Source: Segetibacter sp.
GTDB taxonomy: Bacteria; Bacteroidota; Bacteroidia; Chitinophagales; Chitinophagaceae
Direction: 5' to 3'
DNA: 64,000 bases
Assembly (NCBI RefSeq): GCF_025963695.1
Contig: NZ_JAOQAH010000084.1
Location: 54,061 to 118,060, forward strand
The position numbers and the translations under genes are program-made. Positions within the stretch are counted from its first letter, which is position 1; every line of letters starts with the position of its first letter. Below the pieces are notes generated by a model that had not been told where the DNA came from, made no database searches, and worked only from the letters and a program-made list of their open reading frames with translations. Below are positions 26,064 through 34,952 of the stretch, one piece after another.

Positions 26064-26810
26064 ATGGAAAAAAGTTCATCCTTCGCTAGAATTGTTTATC
26101 TGTTAGCGCTTATAGCTACTATTATTGGCTTTTCAGCTTTTAGCCAATCTGCTAAGAAAGAACAACAATTAAAGGAAAATTTTAAAGCGCCAAAAAACCA
26201 GGAAGGCAATTTAGACAAGTTAGATTTACAGATGAAGCAATTGGATCTACAAATGCACAAACTCGATCAGCAGATGAAACAGGTTGATATGAGTAAAATG
26301 AAGCTGCAGTTAGAGAAAGCATTGCAAAAAATAGATAAGCAGAAGATTGTCGCAGAGGTAAATGAGTCATTGAAAACGATCGATTGGGAAAAGATGGGTG
26401 ACCAGATGAACGATGCCGTGGCACAAGTTGATAAAGTGAAATTGACGGAGGTGAAGAAAGAAATGGCAAAGGTTAGGGCGGAATTACAAAGGCAGAAATT
26501 TGATATGAATTTTACCGTTCCTGACATTGATATGAAAAAAATAAGGAGAAATACAGAGAAGGCAATGAAAAGTGCCAGGGAGTCAATGAAGAAGATAAAA
26601 GTAGAAATGAAAGGTCTCCGCGATTTTACTAATGCGCTTGAAAGCGATGGATTGATTGATAAGTTGAAGCCTTACAAGATTGAAGTGAAAGGGGGCGATT
26701 TATATATAAATGACAAAAAGCAGCCCAAAGAAGTTAGTGAGAAGTACCGTAAGTATTATAGGAAAGATAGTTTTACTATTAATACGCAAGAAGAAGGCAT
26801 TATAATTTAA
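26064..26810 (+). CDS. Met/Lys-rich coiled-coil protein of unknown function
   Basis: I do not recognise a family. The 248 residues start with a hydrophobic helix (about 9-28, ending AFSQSA), either a signal peptide or an anchor. Residues 45-180 are a long coiled coil whose first part is a degenerate 7-residue repeat (LDLQMKQ, LDLQMHK, LDQQMKQ, VDMSKMK), rich in Met, Lys and Gln. The C-terminal 60 residues are mixed, with LKPYKIEVKGGDLYINDKKQ. The protein should be periplasmic. Its promoter carries two palindromes, so it is probably tightly regulated. Two inverted dispersed elements bracket the gene. Confidence 0.8.
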   Translation: MEKSSSFARIVYLLALIATIIGFSAFSQSAKKEQQLKENFKAPKNQEGNLDKLDLQMKQLDLQMHKLDQQMKQVDMSKMKLQLEKALQKIDKQKIVAEVNESLKTIDWEKMGDQMNDAVAQVDKVKLTEVKKEMAKVRAELQRQKFDMNFTVPDIDMKKIRRNTEKAMKSARESMKKIKVEMKGLRDFTNALESDGLIDKLKPYKIEVKGGDLYINDKKQPKEVSEKYRKYYRKDSFTINTQEEGIII

Positions 26811-26822
26811 CCATTATAAAGT

Positions 26823-26856
26823 ACTAACTGAAACAGCAAAAGTTGTTTCAGTTAGT
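26823..26856. terminator. 13-bp perfect hairpin after the coiled-coil gene
   Basis: ACTAACTGAAACA (26823-26835) pairs exactly with TGTTTCAGTTAGT (26844-26856) around an 8-base loop, 12 bases after the stop codon. No long T-run follows. Confidence 0.75.
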
Positions 26857-26895
26857 CTAAACATAATAACATGAACGGCTGAATTAATATTACCC

Positions 26896-26920
26896 GTACA
26901 CGTGAGTGACACAACCAAAG
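26896..26920 (+). repeat. Dispersed intergenic element, GTGACAC core type
   Basis: GTACACG, TGA, GTGACAC, AAC with short-form tail CAAAG; one mismatch in the first block. It lies in the convergent gap before the helicase stop. Confidence 0.85.
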
Positions 26921-26995
26921 CTGCACAAAGAAGTGAAGCTTGTTCAAAAAGGGTTTTTATAATTTATTGCGAAATGCCAATAAAATACAAAAGGC

Positions 26996-28309
26996 TTATT
27001 TAGCTATATCAATCTTGACCTTTTTATTTTTGATTTTCTCGTCTTTAATATTTACAAGAATGTTGCTGACTTTAACCTTTCTAACAGCAACGAATGAAAA
27101 AAAGTCTTTTACTTCAATAAGCCCGATATCCTCCTTTTTCAATTGTCCTTTGTTTGTAAGGAAACCTACTATATCAATTTTGTTTACTTTGTCTTTTTTA
27201 CCTGCGGCGATAAAAAGTGTAGACCACTTTGGCTTTTCGGGCAACTCGTTGGTTTCGGGCAAATCTATCTCCGAAGGTTCGTCAGGTATATAGGCAGGAG
27301 TCTTTTCTTCAGGGCCAATAATCAAAATGGCTGTGCCACTTGCTTCCATACGGGCAGTTCTTCCGTTTCGGTGTGTAAATACGTCTTCAGTAGCCGGTAA
27401 GTGATAATGGATGATGTAACGGATGTTAGGAATATCCAAACCCCGCGATGCCAAATCGGTAGTGACTAAAATATTAGACGTACCGTTTCTAAATTTCGCT
27501 AAAGCACTTTCGCGTTCGTGTTGCTCAAGCGCACCGTGATAATATACGTTTACAATTCCTTTGTCGGCCAGTAAGGCACTTGTACGTTCAACTGCCTCAC
27601 GGTGGTTACAAAAAATAATGGTTGATCTGTTGCCGAAATAACAGACCAGTCTAAAGAGCGTATCAGACTTGTCTTTATCATCGCTCATTACCACTTTTAC
27701 CTCGAGTGCTGCTTCTTTTTCGCCAGTTAAAAAGTTCAGTCTTAAAGGTTCGTTAAGTTGAATAAACTCAGGAATTTCTGCGGCTTCAGTAGCTGAGGTT
27801 AAAATCCTTTTCTTAAGATTTTTTACTGAATCGATTATAAACGCCATTTCTTCCTGAAAACCTAATTCAAGTGACTTATCAAATTCATCAAGCACCAGTG
27901 TTTCTATACTATCTACCTGAATGTTTCCCCGGCGAAAGTGGTCGCCGATACGGCCTGGGGTTCCGATTATCAAAGCTGGGGCTTGTAACAGGTTGTTCTC
28001 TTCAATCTCGCGCTTGTGTCCGCCATAGCAACACGTAACTTTAAAACCAGTACCCATAGTCTTAAAAACCTGCTCTATCTGTAAAGCCAGTTCTCTTGAA
28101 GGAACCACTACCAGCGCCTGTGTCTTGTTATTGGTTTTATTTAGTTTCTGTAGTACGGGTAATAAAAATGCAAGTGTTTTTCCTGAACCGGTAGAAGAAA
28201 GCAAGATAACATCGTTCGGTTTCTCGTTTGCCTCTAGTGAAGCAAGCTGCATTTCATTCAGCTTTTCTATTTTTAGGTTCTGTAGTATTTGCGCAATAAT
28301 TTCTTCCAT
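26996..28309 (-). CDS. DEAD-box RNA helicase, DbpA-like
   Basis: The 437-residue ATP-dependent RNA helicase has a Q-motif region, motif I SSTGSGKT, motif Ia VPSRELALQ, motif II DEFD in place of DEAD (LVLDEFDKSLELGF), motif III SAT, motif V TDLASRGLDIP and motif VI HRNGRTAR. Residues about 365-437 resemble the DbpA RNA-binding domain that targets 23S rRNA (KIDIVGFLTNKGQLKKEDIGLIEVKD and VAVRKVKVSNIL). A role in ribosome assembly is likely by family. DEFD and the Asn-for-Ile/Val change in motif VI are variants worth noting. Confidence 0.9.
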   Translation of the reverse strand: MEEIIAQILQNLKIEKLNEMQLASLEANEKPNDVILLSSTGSGKTLAFLLPVLQKLNKTNNKTQALVVVPSRELALQIEQVFKTMGTGFKVTCCYGGHKREIEENNLLQAPALIIGTPGRIGDHFRRGNIQVDSIETLVLDEFDKSLELGFQEEMAFIIDSVKNLKKRILTSATEAAEIPEFIQLNEPLRLNFLTGEKEAALEVKVVMSDDKDKSDTLFRLVCYFGNRSTIIFCNHREAVERTSALLADKGIVNVYYHGALEQHERESALAKFRNGTSNILVTTDLASRGLDIPNIRYIIHYHLPATEDVFTHRNGRTARMEASGTAILIIGPEEKTPAYIPDEPSEIDLPETNELPEKPKWSTLFIAAGKKDKVNKIDIVGFLTNKGQLKKEDIGLIEVKDFFSFVAVRKVKVSNILVNIKDEKIKNKKVKIDIAK

Positions 28310-28374
28310 AGTCGCAAAAGTACGAAAGATGAAAGCTTGAGGATGTTAAAGCAATCGGCTAAAAAGGGGGAATG

Positions 28375-29277
28375 TTAATTTTTTCCGTCAATTATTACAG
28401 GCGTTTTACTACCCATTATTATAACCTTAGCGTTTGCTGATGTTGCAATCTCTTTCATCGCTTTTATCTGTTCGTATTGCAGTTGATTTTCGGTTAGGCC
28501 CGTATTGATAATTCTTTGATAATCTGCTATACCCTGCGCTTCCACTCTTTTGCGTTCGGCTTCCTGTTTTTCTTTCTGTAAAACAAAGAACATCTTTTGC
28601 GCTTCCTGTTCTGCGTTTATTTTTTCTTCAATTGCTGCTTTTACCCTGTTTGGCAACGTGATATTTCTTACAAGTAATTGTTCGAGTTGGAGACCGCGGG
28701 CCCTAAAATTATCCTCGATTGTTTTATAAATTCTTGTTTGAAATTCGTCACGTTTGGTGCTATAAAGATCGATAGCTGTGTAGTATACAGAGTTATCGCG
28801 AATTTTTGTACGGGTTACCGGCCGCACAATTTTGTCCCTAAAATCTAATCCTGTTTGTCTAACCAGTCGGGGCGCCTCGCTGGCCTGAACCCGGTATAAA
28901 ACTGTAAGGTCAATTATCACTTCGAGCCCGTCAGAAGTTAATACCCTGATTGCATCATCTCCTGATTTATCTCCTTCGTCGTGAACACCACTCATAGTGT
29001 AATTTTCAGTGCGTACATCTATCCTGTTTACCTTAGCAAATGGATTAATAAAATGAAGACCGCTCGTTAAGACGTTATTTTGAACTTTACCAAAAAGTGA
29101 TTGAACTCCCACTTCGCCAGCATCTATCTGCACAACGCACGAGGTGAGTATACCAATAACGATCATAATAGAAGCCACTAGGCGAATAACACCCGTATAA
29201 GCTGGAAAGGGAGTTTGCATTTTACGAAGCGAACCGGCCGCTAAAAAAGCGGCAAGGCCAAGTAGAATCAGTAGCAT
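28375..29277 (-). CDS. SPFH/prohibitin-like membrane protein
   Basis: From ATG 29277 (MLLILLGLAAF) the protein has 300 residues. A longer frame upstream encodes a basic non-hydrophobic stretch that does not fit. One or two N-terminal hydrophobic helices (1-20, 31-55, with CVVQIDAGEVGVQSLFGKV at the junction) lead to an SPFH domain (about 60-215, LTSGLHFINPFAKVNRIDVRTENYTMSG) and a coiled coil with AEQEAQKMFFVLQKEKQEAERKRVEAQG. Prohibitin-type proteins form ring scaffolds in the inner membrane and modulate proteases such as FtsH. Confidence 0.9.
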   Translation of the reverse strand: MLLILLGLAAFLAAGSLRKMQTPFPAYTGVIRLVASIMIVIGILTSCVVQIDAGEVGVQSLFGKVQNNVLTSGLHFINPFAKVNRIDVRTENYTMSGVHDEGDKSGDDAIRVLTSDGLEVIIDLTVLYRVQASEAPRLVRQTGLDFRDKIVRPVTRTKIRDNSVYYTAIDLYSTKRDEFQTRIYKTIEDNFRARGLQLEQLLVRNITLPNRVKAAIEEKINAEQEAQKMFFVLQKEKQEAERKRVEAQGIADYQRIINTGLTENQLQYEQIKAMKEIATSANAKVIIMGSKTPVIIDGKN

Positions 29278-29387
29278 TTTTTTTAAGGGTTTAAGAGTTA
29301 TAAAGATATGCGGCGGGCCTTTACCCTTAATAATTAATAAATGTGTACAAGCAGCCTCTCTTCGCCCTCGCATCCTCATAGTCTGCT

Positions 29388-30494
29388 TTACAATCCGCGA
29401 CCGCCGGTAGCAAACCGATATGCTTTTGGAAAGACTTTTCTAAATATCACACCTGTAACAACGCAAAAAAAGAATATAAAAACCGGTACTATAAGGTAGG
29501 TCAGCAGGCGGTAATTAGGTAAATGGTTCCAGTAAATAAAAGCAAGCCTGGTTGTATAGTGAACAAGCGGAACATGGAAAGCAAAAATGATAAACGAGAA
29601 TGAAGCCACCCATTGAAACCATTTTTTATCCATACACCACTTTACAATGGGATCTGCTCCAAACCAGACTGCGAGAATACCCGCCCCGATGGAAGTATCG
29701 TGTAGCGCGTAGAGTATCAGCGGCGTTGCCGGGTTGTTGGGTTCAAGCTCGAAGGCCATAAAAGTTTTAATAACGCTTATACCCAAAAAAAACAACCAGC
29801 TAAGGTAGTCACTGAACCAGAGCGGTTTTTTATGTATTGGATAATTACTTGTATTAATTAGTATGCCCAACGAAAAAAAGAATAGCCCCTGTCCCTCGAT
29901 AAAGGAAAAATTAAATATAGTATGCCAAAACAAAAAAACAAGTGCGAACCAAATAGTGGGAGCTTTTGAAATAAACCAGCTAATTACCGGATAAAGCAGG
30001 TTGTAAATAAACAAGCTTCTTATAAACCACAGGTGAAAAGAAACCGGCTTAACTAGCCAACGATACAGCACCCCAAGCCAACCAATTTCGTTGTACGGGC
30101 GGTTGTCGCCTAACTGGTCTATCGCTGCATCTTTTACTGCCTGAGCTGTCACAGTAGATTGCTGCCAGAGGTAAGTAATAAGGATGCCAACTGCGCTCCA
30201 AAATAAAAAAGGAACTATTAGCGTAGCAAAACGTCTTTTTATTCTTGCAGCATACGGTCTCTTACTGTGAAGCGTAAATATATAACCCGATATCATAAAC
30301 AATAGTGGTATGCGAAAGCGCAATGCTCCGTTTGCGAAAAAGTACTCTATGAAAGTGGTAAAAGTCAGCGGTTCTTGTACGGTGCTGTAAGGAGTTAAAT
30401 ATGTCTCGTGCAGGTTGTACCCGTGAACATACAATAACAATGATATTGATACAAAGGAGTAAAATTTGAACTTTTGACTAAGGAAATGATTCAT
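29388..30494 (-). CDS. Acyltransferase 3 (OafA/YrhL-like) membrane protein
   Basis: An integral membrane O-acyltransferase of 368 residues with about ten hydrophobic helices. It has HGYNLHETY near residue 25, an RIPLLFMISGYIF helix containing the family Arg and Ser-Gly, and RRFATLIVPFLFWS after it. Family members acetylate surface sugars or lipids. No glycan locus is adjacent, so the acceptor is unknown. It is upstream of the SPFH gene on the same strand with about 110 bases between. Confidence 0.85.
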   Translation of the reverse strand: MNHFLSQKFKFYSFVSISLLLYVHGYNLHETYLTPYSTVQEPLTFTTFIEYFFANGALRFRIPLLFMISGYIFTLHSKRPYAARIKRRFATLIVPFLFWSAVGILITYLWQQSTVTAQAVKDAAIDQLGDNRPYNEIGWLGVLYRWLVKPVSFHLWFIRSLFIYNLLYPVISWFISKAPTIWFALVFLFWHTIFNFSFIEGQGLFFFSLGILINTSNYPIHKKPLWFSDYLSWLFFLGISVIKTFMAFELEPNNPATPLILYALHDTSIGAGILAVWFGADPIVKWCMDKKWFQWVASFSFIIFAFHVPLVHYTTRLAFIYWNHLPNYRLLTYLIVPVFIFFFCVVTGVIFRKVFPKAYRFATGGRGL

Positions 30495-30640
30495 CTTTAA
30501 TTTTTAGTGAGCTGCTTCCTGCTACATTCATATCTATCCGAACCACAAAATTTCACTATTGCTTACAAAGGATATAAACGGTGTAGAAAAATTACTCTTT
30601 GTTGGATAAGTATGGGGAAATATTTGAAGACACCGAGGTG

Positions 30641-33600
30641 CTATAAAGCAGGAATAGTAAGATTAACACACGTGCCGTCTCCTTTTTGCGACTCAATTGT
30701 TATATAGCCGTTGAGCTGGTCTGCTCTTTTTTGCATATTTCCAAGGCCATTTCCGTCTGCTTCTACTAAATTAAACCCTACTCCATCATCTTTTACAATC
30801 AACACTAATTTTCGGTTTTTCATTGTTAACCGTATCACCAGGTGTTTTGCTTTGGAATATTTGGCTGCGTTATTAACAGCTTCCTTAAAGATTAAAAAGA
30901 AATCTCTTCTTGCTTCCATATTTAGTTTTACCTCGTACACACTTTCATCTATAGTAAATTCAAAATCTATTTCTTTTGCCTCCAAAACATTCGTAGCAAA
31001 TTCTCTCATACGCGCAGTTATTTTATGCATACTGTCATTACTTGGCTTTATACTCCAAACAATGTCGTCCATAGCGTCCATCATCCGTTCACTGTATTCA
31101 CTTATTTTGCCTAAATATTCCGTTGTTTTGTTATTGTCAACCTGCACTTTATTCTTGGCCATCGAACTGAGGATATTGATGGTACTCAAGGTGCTACCCA
31201 TATCATCGTGCAGATCTCTTGCAACCCTCGTTCTCAACAATTCTACTGCAAGCAACCGTTTTACTCTTATATCGTGAACTGCATATATCAGCAAGGCCAC
31301 TACGAATAGCAAAAAGCTCCTAAACCACCACGTTTTATAGTATGGAGGCTTTATATAAATATTTAGGTCGGTAATGTTAGAACAACGCATTCCTTCTATA
31401 TTCTCGCAATATATTTTAAAGGAATATTTGCCCGGTGGCAACAAAGAGTAGTTTACAAAATACGAACGATCTGCTTTTACCCAGTCTTTATCAATCCCTT
31501 CCATTTTGTAGAAGTAGGTAAGTTTATCCCGTTGCCGGTAACTGAGCGAGGCGAAATAAATGCTTAAGGAGTTTTCATCGTTTTTTAGACTTACTCTTGG
31601 TATCGATAACAATGAGTCTACCGGCAGATATTGATTAAATAATCTAAAATCGGTAATGGTAACATCGGGGGGAGGTTGAATGGTTGAGAAAATTGCAGGA
31701 TTAAACATAATCACCGAATTGCTTCCTCCAAATATAATTTTACCCTTACTGGTACTAAAATCGGCAGCGATCGTTAGTTCTGCCAATACCACTCCGTCTC
31801 TTCGTCCATAAGGAGTGATATGATTATTATTAGGATTATAGCGGCACAGACCATTACTGGTAACAATCCATAAAAAACCTTTTTCGTCTGTTCTTAACCT
31901 TAAAACGGTATTAGAAGGAAGTCCATCTTCATATTGAACTCTTAACACCGTTCGCGTTTTTTTATCGATAAAGTGAAGCGCTCCTCCTGCCAATACGATC
32001 TGGTCATTTTGCAATTGTTCTATATCGTACCCTGTATTACTGTACAGGCTATTCAGACCACCATGCTCTGTATAATGTTGTAATATGTTACCGCTAATCG
32101 GGTCAATTGCATATAGTCCGCTTTCCTTGGTTGCCAGCCACATCCACCCTTGTCTGTCAATAAAAATTTTGTAGATAATAGTGCCTATATCAAGAACCAC
32201 AGAAAATTTATTGTCCGCATATTTAATTAAACGGCCACCTTGGGTGGCCAGCCACATTTGTCCCTGCTTATCTTCTGTTATATATTGGATCCTGCTATTA
32301 TTAAATTCGGCCCGGTGTAAATAATCGTGCGTTTTCTTTTCAATGTTATGTATCATCAGTACGCCATTATTGCAACCTGTCCAAATGTTACCGGTAGTGC
32401 TTTGGCGGCAAAGGCTCCAGGTTTGGTAGGCAGCGTCTTTTAAGGTTTGCGACCAGTTAGCAGGTGGTGGTTGCAGGGGCCACGGAAGATCAATTTTACG
32501 TAGAAATTGATCTGTAACAGTTACGCCTTGCCTACCGGAAGCAAATAGAAGATTACCGTTAGGCAGTTCTATAATATCGTTAATAGACGTAGGGCCGCTT
32601 TTATCGTTAAAAGTTACGTTTACTACAGACGAGTTGCCACTTCCTGTTGCAGTGTAGTAAATGCCCTGGTTGGTAGCCAGCCAAATATTACCTTCTTTAT
32701 CTTCTAATACCTGGAAAACTGATTCGTAGTCTATCGATATATTATCGTTTCCCGTAACACTTTTTATATAATCAAAACGATGGGTGCTTCTATCAAAGTT
32801 TAAAAGAGCATTCAATCCATAAACCCATAGATCACCCTTTTTAGTTTCATAAATCTGTCGGTAGTCGGTTGATCCGCGTTGACCATAATTTAACCCGGTA
32901 GTGTCTTTATTTAAATAGTTGCTGCCTGTACTATCAAGGCAGAACCTGTATTGGGGGCCAATGCTTCCTTTGGGATAACCAAACAACCAAATTCTGTGTT
33001 GGCGGTCAATATAAATTCTGCTAAGGCCTGTTTGTATTTTTAAGTTATTTAGTATGGGAAGATTATTTGGATTGTTTCTTTTATACCACATTTGCCGGCT
33101 TCCTATATCATAAATACATAACCCGCTATCGCAGGCAAACCAGTATTGTTGTTTCGCGTGGTTCTCGTAAGCACCAAGTGTATTTATCACCCAACCCTTA
33201 GGAAAGGGAAAAGGCTTGTCATCAACAAAAGAGTTGTCTTTTTTATTAAAGTGCAAAATGCCATAGTCCTGCACATTCAGGTAAATCTCTCCCCGGGAGT
33301 CTTTCCACATCCGGTATTCTGAAGAGGCGGGAATTTTTTTATCTGGCTTTAGAGCAATTTTTCTATAAATGAATGTAGATGGATCAAATATTCCAAATTG
33401 ACGAAGAGTAAACATTCCTAAGATAAATTTACCGCTGTCGGCCGGTACCATTTGAGATATGCGGGGGTACATCAATTTATCACCATCTGTTTTTGATGTA
33501 CTAATTTGTATAAACTTACTGCCGTCGAACCTTTGTAAACCATTAGCCGTCCCTATCCACATAAATCCTTTGTCGTCCTGGTGAAGACTTGTAACGTGGT

Positions 33601-33712
33601 TGCTGGCAAGGCCAATACCATCATCGGTGGTAATATGGGTAAAAGTAAATCGTTGTGCCTGCGAGACTTTGGCAAAAAGCAGTAAAAGTATAATGCAGAA
33701 TAAAGCTCTCAT
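30641..33712 (-). CDS. Periplasmic-propeller sensor histidine kinase
   Basis: The 1023 residues have a signal peptide (1-19), a two-component-regulator propeller domain (about 25-690; repeats of the form F-x-W-I-G-T-x-x-G-L such as GFMWIGTANGLQRFD and GNIWLATNQGIYY), a Y_Y_Y domain (about 700-770), a transmembrane helix (775-795), a HisKA_3 dimerisation helix with His835 in RDLHDDMGS, and a HATPase domain with EAVNNAAKYSKA. It lacks a receiver or AraC domain, so it is not a hybrid sensor. It should phosphorylate a LuxR/NarL-type regulator; none is in this window. The ligand is unknown. Confidence 0.92.
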   Translation of the reverse strand: MRALFCIILLLLFAKVSQAQRFTFTHITTDDGIGLASNHVTSLHQDDKGFMWIGTANGLQRFDGSKFIQISTSKTDGDKLMYPRISQMVPADSGKFILGMFTLRQFGIFDPSTFIYRKIALKPDKKIPASSEYRMWKDSRGEIYLNVQDYGILHFNKKDNSFVDDKPFPFPKGWVINTLGAYENHAKQQYWFACDSGLCIYDIGSRQMWYKRNNPNNLPILNNLKIQTGLSRIYIDRQHRIWLFGYPKGSIGPQYRFCLDSTGSNYLNKDTTGLNYGQRGSTDYRQIYETKKGDLWVYGLNALLNFDRSTHRFDYIKSVTGNDNISIDYESVFQVLEDKEGNIWLATNQGIYYTATGSGNSSVVNVTFNDKSGPTSINDIIELPNGNLLFASGRQGVTVTDQFLRKIDLPWPLQPPPANWSQTLKDAAYQTWSLCRQSTTGNIWTGCNNGVLMIHNIEKKTHDYLHRAEFNNSRIQYITEDKQGQMWLATQGGRLIKYADNKFSVVLDIGTIIYKIFIDRQGWMWLATKESGLYAIDPISGNILQHYTEHGGLNSLYSNTGYDIEQLQNDQIVLAGGALHFIDKKTRTVLRVQYEDGLPSNTVLRLRTDEKGFLWIVTSNGLCRYNPNNNHITPYGRRDGVVLAELTIAADFSTSKGKIIFGGSNSVIMFNPAIFSTIQPPPDVTITDFRLFNQYLPVDSLLSIPRVSLKNDENSLSIYFASLSYRQRDKLTYFYKMEGIDKDWVKADRSYFVNYSLLPPGKYSFKIYCENIEGMRCSNITDLNIYIKPPYYKTWWFRSFLLFVVALLIYAVHDIRVKRLLAVELLRTRVARDLHDDMGSTLSTINILSSMAKNKVQVDNNKTTEYLGKISEYSERMMDAMDDIVWSIKPSNDSMHKITARMREFATNVLEAKEIDFEFTIDESVYEVKLNMEARRDFFLIFKEAVNNAAKYSKAKHLVIRLTMKNRKLVLIVKDDGVGFNLVEADGNGLGNMQKRADQLNGYITIESQKGDGTCVNLTIPAL

Positions 33713-33722
33713 TTGTATGGTG

Positions 33723-33730
33723 CAAAACTA
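33723..33730 (-). promoter_or_regulatory. -7 box of the histidine kinase gene
   Basis: The minus strand reads TAGTTTTG, a TAnnTTTG match, 10 bases before the ATG at 33712. No well-placed -33 element is seen. Confidence 0.4.
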
Positions 33731-33851
33731 ATAATTGAAAGTAGGCTTAACTATACCATTGGTAAACACCACCTGTTTAAGTTGCCCGCTTTTTCTTAAG
33801 TTATTGCTTAACAAATTAATTCTTTTTTTACCTGTACCTAATTTCTTTATT

Positions 33852-33881
33852 CAGCTTCGGTTGCGTCGCACGCTTGTGCTG
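33852..33881 (-). repeat. Dispersed intergenic element, GCGACGC core type
   Basis: The minus strand reads GCACAAG, CGT, GCGACGC, AAC and the short-form tail CGAAGCTG. It is followed 102 bases later by an inverted copy, with no gene between. Confidence 0.8.
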
Positions 33882-33982
33882 TTTTTTTTAATTCAGCAAT
33901 TCAGGTCTTAGAACTTCTATCGCTTTATAGCTTGTATATGATAAATAATAAAAGGCGTAAAAAGCAGCATAAAAAATAGAAA

Positions 33983-34011
33983 GTACAAGTGAGTGACACA
34001 ACAATGTTGAA
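33983..34011 (+). repeat. Dispersed intergenic element, GTGACAC core type
   Basis: A perfect consensus copy (spacer TGA) with the tail AATGTTGAA. It lies just before the Fpg-like gene; a GTG inside it is in frame with that gene but is not a credible start. Confidence 0.88.
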
Positions 34012-34048
34012 AAATGATAACTTGCCTGAACAAAAAAAATTATCAAAT

Positions 34049-34819
34049 ATGCCCGAGGCTCCTGATCTTGAAGTGTTCGCTAAAAATTTAAATAAGCTTT
34101 TTGCAGGCAGGAAATTAGCGGAGATAAAGATTGTAAATGCAAAGAGTTCAAAAGGTGATGCCACTGCGCTGGACGCAAATTTGAAAGGTCATAAACTTGT
34201 AGCAGTTTACCGGTCAGGCAAAGAATTAAGGTTTCAGTTTTCAAACAAATTAGTGCTTGGAATGCATTTAATGCTTCACGGAAAATTGTACGAGTTTAAT
34301 GAAACAAATGAAAATAAAAATACTTTAATCGAGCTTTATTTTGAGGGTAAGGGGTTAGCGTTGACGGATTACCAGGGGTATGCAAACGTAAAACTAAACC
34401 CTGAAGACAAAAAAGGGATAGATACATTATCGAAAGAACTGGATTTTGCTTATTTGAAAAAAGCATTACAATCAAAGTCAAACATCAAGACACGCATTAC
34501 AAACCAGGACGTAATAAGAGGTATTGGAAATGCATATGCCGATGAAATACTATGGGAGGCTAAAATAGCGCCGCAATCAGTATCGAACAAAATTCCTGAT
34601 GATAAGATAAAGACGTTGGCTGCAGCAATAAAAGCGGTTCTTGAAAATGCAGAAAAAGAAATTTCAAAATCACACCCTGGTATTATAGCAGGTGAGGTGC
34701 GCGATTTTCTTAAAATACATAATTCAAAAAAGGATAAAAGCCCGACAGGAGCTGAAATAAAGGCAGACAAGAAAGGGGGAGTGACTTATTATACAGACGA
34801 GCAGGAAATATTTATTTAA
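34049..34819 (+). CDS. Fpg/Nei-family DNA glycosylase without zinc-finger cysteines
   Basis: A base-excision repair enzyme by family. ATG 34049 gives MPEAPDLEVF, supplying the N-terminal Pro-Glu pair that is catalytic after Met removal. An upstream in-frame start would bury this. The 256 residues also have the conserved Lys in YRSGKELRF and the helix-two-turn-helix with VIRGIGNAYADEILWEAKI. The C-terminus keeps the finger-like outline, but all four zinc cysteines are missing (SPTGA where CPxCG is usual, TDEQE where CPxCQ is usual), and the usual Arg of the finger hairpin appears replaced. It resembles 'zincless finger' members such as NEIL1. Activity and lesion range are open. Confidence 0.85.
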   Translation: MPEAPDLEVFAKNLNKLFAGRKLAEIKIVNAKSSKGDATALDANLKGHKLVAVYRSGKELRFQFSNKLVLGMHLMLHGKLYEFNETNENKNTLIELYFEGKGLALTDYQGYANVKLNPEDKKGIDTLSKELDFAYLKKALQSKSNIKTRITNQDVIRGIGNAYADEILWEAKIAPQSVSNKIPDDKIKTLAAAIKAVLENAEKEISKSHPGIIAGEVRDFLKIHNSKKDKSPTGAEIKADKKGGVTYYTDEQEIFI

Positions 34820-34874
34820 GACCAGTTTTAACGTACGCTCCTTATCGGCTTTATAACCTGCCGCTCGTTTTTGT

Positions 34875-34882
34875 TATCTTTG
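34875..34882 (+). promoter_or_regulatory. -7 box of the EamA transporter gene
   Basis: TATCTTTG, 70 bases before the ATG. The leader contains a 6-bp hairpin AAAAGC-TCAT-GCTTTT (34913-34928) followed by TTAAAA, possibly a weak attenuator. Confidence 0.45.
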
Positions 34883-34952
34883 AATGGTAAAACGTATTGC
34901 AAGCCTGGCACGAAAAGCTCATGCTTTTTAAAAACATCCACACATTTCTACT

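Noticed and set aside
33989..34048. Upstream GTG start for the Fpg-like gene
   Set aside because: It lies inside the dispersed element and would add 20 residues before the catalytic Pro-Glu terminus.
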